Assembly: GCA_020052975.1 (NCBI GenBank)
Contig: JAGVOC010000234.1
Location: forward strand, 1-7,564
Length of the DNA stretch: 7,564 nt
Direction of reading: 5' to 3'
Source of the DNA: Desulfobacterales bacterium
GTDB taxonomy: Bacteria > Desulfobacterota > Desulfobacteria > Desulfobacterales > RPRI01
Each line of letters begins with the position of its first letter. The stretch's first letter is position 1. Below the pieces are notes generated by a model, which saw only the letters and a program-made list of their open reading frames with translations, did not search any database and had not been told where the DNA came from. The position numbers were made by a program, and so were the translations under genes. Shown here one piece after another: positions 5,188-7,564 of the stretch.

Positions 5188-6321
5188 ATGCATCAAGAAA
5201 CTCTTTGCGTTCATAATGGTACGTACCATGATTCTGCAACAAGGGGGGTAAACACACCGATTTTTACCTCGTCTTCATTCGAATACTTGGAACGGGAAAA
5301 CTGCCCCTACCCCCGCTATTTTAACACACCGAACCAAGACGTAGTGGTTCGCAAAATGTGTTCGCTTGAAGAGGGGCAGGATGGCGTATTGTTCAGTTCG
5401 GGCATGGCCGCAATGAGCACCACCGTGCTTGCCTTTGCCGGTTCTGGTGATCATGTTGTGTTGTTGGACGAACTATATGGTGGTACGCATGCCTTTGCTA
5501 CCGATACCTTTGATCGGTTAGGTATCCAATATTCGTTTGCCGCCACCGATGCCGATTCAGTGATACAAGCCGCCTCGCAGGCAACCAAAGTGATTATCAT
5601 CGAATCACCAACCAATCCATTGTTGGGGATTATAGACATTCGTCGCGTGGCGGAGTTTGCCAGGTCCCGGGGAATTACGACGATTATTGACAATACTTTT
5701 GCAACACCCGTCAACCAGCGCCCTCTCTCTCTGGGAATAGACGTGGTGATACACAGCGGTACCAAATATCTGGGGGGCCATAGTGACCTTTGTTGCGGAA
5801 TCGCAATCACATCGCACGAATATGCCGATAGAATTCGGGCAATGGCCCGACATCTGGGCGGCAGCCTCAATGCCATCACCTGTTACCTGCTTGAAAGGAG
5901 CCTGAAAACGCTTGCTATACGGGTGGAACGGCAGACCCGAAACGCACATCGGATTGCCGAATTCCTCGATAGCCATAACTCTGTCACGAAAGTTAATTAC
6001 CCTGGGTTGCCGAACTCCAGAGGTCATGTTATTGCTCGATCCCAAATGACAGCGTTCGGGGCCATGTTATCCTTTGAATTGAATGAAGATCATGTCTCCA
6101 CAAAGGCATTTCTGCGCCGGTTGCGTATGATTCGTCCTGCAGTCAGTCTCGGAGGCGTGGAGTCAATCATCTGCGCTCCTTCTGAGACATCGCATGCGAA
6201 AATCTCATCCGAAGAGCGTCGAAGGATTGGCATCAACAATTCCCTTTTACGGCTTTCTGTCGGAATAGAACATGAGGACGATATAATTGAGGATATATCG
6301 CAGGCATTGAACGAAAGTTAA
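5188..6321 (+). CDS. Cys/Met metabolism PLP-dependent enzyme (cystathionine gamma-synthase/beta- or gamma-lyase type)
   Basis: 377 residues, the full usual length. Seen in order: ETLCVHNGTYHDSATRGVNT (4-23), PIFTSSSFEY (24-33), YPRYFNTPN (41-49, the phosphate-binding Y-x-R-Y region), FSSGMAAMS (69-77), ESPTNPLLGIIDI (139-151), TTIIDNTFATP (164-174, D168 at the pyridine nitrogen), HSGTKYLGGHSD (189-200, K193 the Schiff-base lysine) and SLGGVESI near the C-terminus. All catalytic residues are present, so it should be active in transsulfuration or C-S bond lysis of cystathionine, homocysteine or a related sulfur amino acid. The sequence does not fix synthase versus lyase. ATG 5188 follows AAGGAG (5170-5175) by 12 nt. 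Its stop is within a shortened attC-like junction with the next gene. It is the longest gene in the window. Confidence 0.88.
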   Translation: MHQETLCVHNGTYHDSATRGVNTPIFTSSSFEYLERENCPYPRYFNTPNQDVVVRKMCSLEEGQDGVLFSSGMAAMSTTVLAFAGSGDHVVLLDELYGGTHAFATDTFDRLGIQYSFAATDADSVIQAASQATKVIIIESPTNPLLGIIDIRRVAEFARSRGITTIIDNTFATPVNQRPLSLGIDVVIHSGTKYLGGHSDLCCGIAITSHEYADRIRAMARHLGGSLNAITCYLLERSLKTLAIRVERQTRNAHRIAEFLDSHNSVTKVNYPGLPNSRGHVIARSQMTAFGAMLSFELNEDHVSTKAFLRRLRMIRPAVSLGGVESIICAPSETSHAKISSEERRRIGINNSLLRLSVGIEHEDDIIEDISQALNES

Positions 6322-6339
6322 AAGCCGGGCGTTTGATGC
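6304..6339 (+). other. Shrunken attC-like junction between the PLP enzyme and AlkD genes
   Basis: GCATTGAAC (6304-6312) and GTTTGATGC (6331-6339) are inverted at 7 of 9 positions but only 36 bp apart, too short for a normal attC and without paired arms. The right half fits cassette logic: the following gene's own 3' site begins with GCATGGAAC (7055-7063), also 7 of 9 complementary to GTTTGATGC. The left part, GCATTGAACGAAAG, is 12/14 identical to GCATGGAACAAAAG of that next site. This is probably a deletion derivative of an attC. Confidence 0.45.
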
Positions 6340-6356
6340 AGTATGCAGGAACCGCT

Positions 6357-7085
6357 ATGAATACCCAGATTAAACAGATCATGAGCAGACTCCGTGAGCT
6401 GAGTGACAGCGATATCGCTGCCCATTCGCTGCGATTTTTTAAGACCGGAAAGGGAGAATATGGTGAAGGTGACAGGTTCCTTGGGATTCGTGTCCCAACA
6501 ATCAGGGAATGTGTCAGAGAATACCGCGCAATATCCCTTGAAGATACAACAGAGCTTCTGAACTCTCCTTTTCACGAAGCGCGACTTCTTGCCCTGCTGA
6601 TACTGGTCGCAAAGTACGCCTCAGCAAACGTGAATACCGAGCAGGAGGCTGTTTATAGAGCATACCTTGGTAATTCAGAATTCATAAACAGTTGGGATTT
6701 GGTTGACTGTTCGGCGGAACACATCGTGGGAGCTCACCTGTTTCTTAGAGATAGGAAACCGATTTATCGGCTTGTACGTTCAAAAAGCCTTTGGGAGCGG
6801 AGGATCGGTATTATATCCACTTTCCACTTCATCAAAAAAAAGGATTTCCCGGACACACTGGAATGTGCGAGGCTGCTGCTTAATGACAAAGAGGACCTGA
6901 TCCATAAGGCCGCGGGATGGATGCTGCGTGAAGTCGGCAAGCGGGACCGTAATGCCGAAGAAAAATTTCTCGAAAGACATTACAGGCATATGCCGCGCAC
7001 CATGTTGCGCTATGCGATTGAAAGATTTCCAGAGAAAGAAAGGCTGGCATATTTGCATGGAACAAAAGAGGCGTCCGGCAAATAG
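6357..7085 (+). CDS. AlkD-family DNA alkylation repair protein
   Basis: 242 residues from ATG 6357, preferred because AGGA (6346-6349) lies 7 nt upstream; the in-frame TTG/ATG at 6333/6336 would start inside the recombination box. The protein is all helical with HEAT-like repeats: FFKTGKGEYGEGDRFLGIRV (27-46), PFHEARLLALLILVAKY (71-87), INSWDLVDCSAEHIVG (110-125), SLWERRIGIISTFHFIKK (144-161), DLIHKAAGWMLREVGK (180-195) and MPRTMLRYAIERFP (212-225). W113, D117 and R148/R149 occupy the places of the Trp, Asp and Arg of AlkD glycosylases, which release N3- and N7-alkylated purines without base flipping. It should therefore remove alkylated bases. It is the only gene of cassette 6332-7104, 25 nt from its 5' end, and its TAG lies inside the attC. 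Confidence 0.88.
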   Translation: MNTQIKQIMSRLRELSDSDIAAHSLRFFKTGKGEYGEGDRFLGIRVPTIRECVREYRAISLEDTTELLNSPFHEARLLALLILVAKYASANVNTEQEAVYRAYLGNSEFINSWDLVDCSAEHIVGAHLFLRDRKPIYRLVRSKSLWERRIGIISTFHFIKKKDFPDTLECARLLLNDKEDLIHKAAGWMLREVGKRDRNAEEKFLERHYRHMPRTMLRYAIERFPEKERLAYLHGTKEASGK

Positions 7086-7112
7086 CCGCGCCTGATCTGC
7101 AACGTTTAGGCG
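7055..7112 (+). other. attC site closing the AlkD cassette
   Basis: Left box within GCATGGAAC (7055-7063), right box GTTTAGG (7104-7110), 54 bp from box to box, near the lower size limit. Arms AGGCGTCCGGC (7069-7079) and GCCGCGCCT (7085-7093) pair with a 2-nt bulge around AAATA. The left box complements the start of its own cassette (GTTTGATGC, 6331-6339) at 7 of 9. The last AlkD codons and its stop fall within the site. Confidence 0.65.
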
Positions 7113-7154
7113 ACAACACACTTGTAATTTTAAACTGTTGTAAGGAAATTTTCT

Positions 7155-7564
7155 ATGAGAAATACACTCATGCTCGGACTGTGGCGGTATATAATAAATG
7201 TACCGCCATCTTTATGGCAGAAACAAATTGCCAAAGGGAAAAGAAAATTTGAAAAAGAGCATGGCTCCCTATCCGGGGAATATCGCCTGATTCATCATTT
7301 TGTGGTAAGAGAACTCCCGCGTAACGGCATGCCTTTATCGCCGGAATTTATATCAGGCGAGCTTGGTTTATCTGCTGATCGTGTAAATAACGCTCTGGAT
7401 TATCTGGAAAAGCGCATGACATTCCTATACAGAAACAGAAAGGGAGAAGTTGTGTGGGCGTATCCTGTCACTGTTGATAAAACACCGCACAGAATTACTT
7501 TCAATACAGGCGAAAAATTGTATGCTGCATGAGCGGCAGACGCATTTGCGACGCCCTTCGTGCA
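7155..7564 (+). CDS. MerB-like organomercurial lyase with in-frame TGA at the catalytic Cys position (predicted selenoprotein), cut by window end
   Basis: The frame from ATG 7155 (AAGGA 7142-7146, 8 nt upstream) runs 125 codons to TGA 7530-7532. Residues about 46-125 follow MerB closely: HHFVVRELPRNGMPLSPEFI (47-66), a helix-turn-helix-like part SGELGLSADRVNNALDYLE (67-85), then NRKGEVVWAYPVTVDKTPHR (94-113) and GEKLYAA (119-125). E. coli-type MerB reads LYAWC-ALDTL here, the Cys being catalytic Cys96 that attacks the C-Hg bond. In this gene LYAA is followed by TGA, then AADAFATPFV in the same frame to the window edge, which is MerB-like. The TGA thus replaces the catalytic Cys as codon 126 and is probably read as selenocysteine. 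MerB is about 210 residues, so some 85 more codons are expected past the edge. A nonsense mutation is the alternative. I recall MerB-like lyases (SaoL) in selenium-linked clusters; not verified. Confidence 0.75.
7526..7564 (+). promoter_or_regulatory. Hairpin with the TGA in its base: SECIS candidate
   Basis: TGCATGAG (7526-7533) pairs with TTTCGTGCA-side bases 7557-7564 over 8 positions (two G-U pairs, the TGA included). GGC/GCC, G-C and CGC/GCG then continue inward to the loop ATTT (7544-7547), with one mismatch, one bulged A and one A-A mismatch. A hairpin of about 40 nt that starts at the UGA is the form of a bacterial SECIS. Two points fit poorly: the loop is only 11 nt past the TGA and lacks the usual early G. 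Sequence beyond the window could allow a better fold. Confidence 0.45.

Noticed and set aside
5451..6045. Long minus-strand frames opposite the PLP enzyme
   Set aside because: These are shadows of a well-supported gene on the + strand with all catalytic motifs.
7526..7564. Terminal hairpin as a rho-independent terminator or an attC arm
   Set aside because: There is no T-tract, and the expected left box GCCTAAAC is absent; the reading frame instead continues through it with MerB-like sequence.

Overview
The window reads as part of an integron gene-cassette array. No integrase gene lies inside it. Short genes of unrelated function, each with its own ribosome binding site, mostly point the same way (+ strand) and are separated by attC-type recombination sites: imperfect palindromes bounded by an ...AAC box on the left and a GTT... 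box on the right. The assignment rests on an internal check. In an integron, the first bases of a cassette should complement the left box of its own attC at its other end. This holds 7/7 for the cassettes at about 366-1008 and 4158-5003, 6/7 at 2733-3635 and 7/9 at 6332-7104. Base composition shifts from gene to gene, as expected for an array of mixed origin. The host is probably a chromosomal-integron carrier, perhaps an anaerobic Desulfobacterota-type bacterium. That is inferred from the intron type, the AMMECR1/MEMO-type fragment and the apparent selenoprotein, not proven.

Layout. Positions 1-312 are the 5' part (domain I region) of a group II intron on the minus strand, inserted into an attC whose right half survives at about 317-371. 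Then come: a PD-(D/E)XK nuclease-like protein (387-953) with an attC at 948-1014; a TIGR04076-like cysteine-rich protein (1036-1473); a 3'-truncated, reverse-oriented MEMO-family gene (1529-1885); an AT-rich stretch with a sigma70-like promoter; a DUF4160/DUF2442 pair resembling a toxin-antitoxin module (2183-2690); a frameshifted flavodoxin-fold NAD(P)H oxidoreductase (2782-3574) with a textbook attC (3582-3641); a small two-helix membrane protein (3703-4050); a SAM-dependent methyltransferase (4185-4916); a Cys/Met-metabolism PLP enzyme (5188-6321); an AlkD-type DNA alkylation repair protein (6357-7085); and a MerB-like organomercurial lyase (7155 to window end).

The most striking point is at the right edge. 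The MerB-like frame is interrupted by a single TGA (7530-7532) exactly where MerB carries its catalytic cysteine (YAWC-ALD in MerB, YAA-TGA-AAD here). MerB-like sequence resumes after it in the same frame, and the TGA lies in the base of a stable 39-nt hairpin. This looks like a selenocysteine version of MerB carried on an integron cassette. The window ends 32 nt after the TGA, so the rest of the protein cannot be seen.

The genes do not form a pathway. They are independently mobile units, most likely read from an upstream array promoter except where they carry their own, as the DUF4160/DUF2442 unit seems to. Several junctions are degenerate (about 1454-1523, 2659-2738, 6304-6339), which suggests an old, partly decayed array with fused cassettes.
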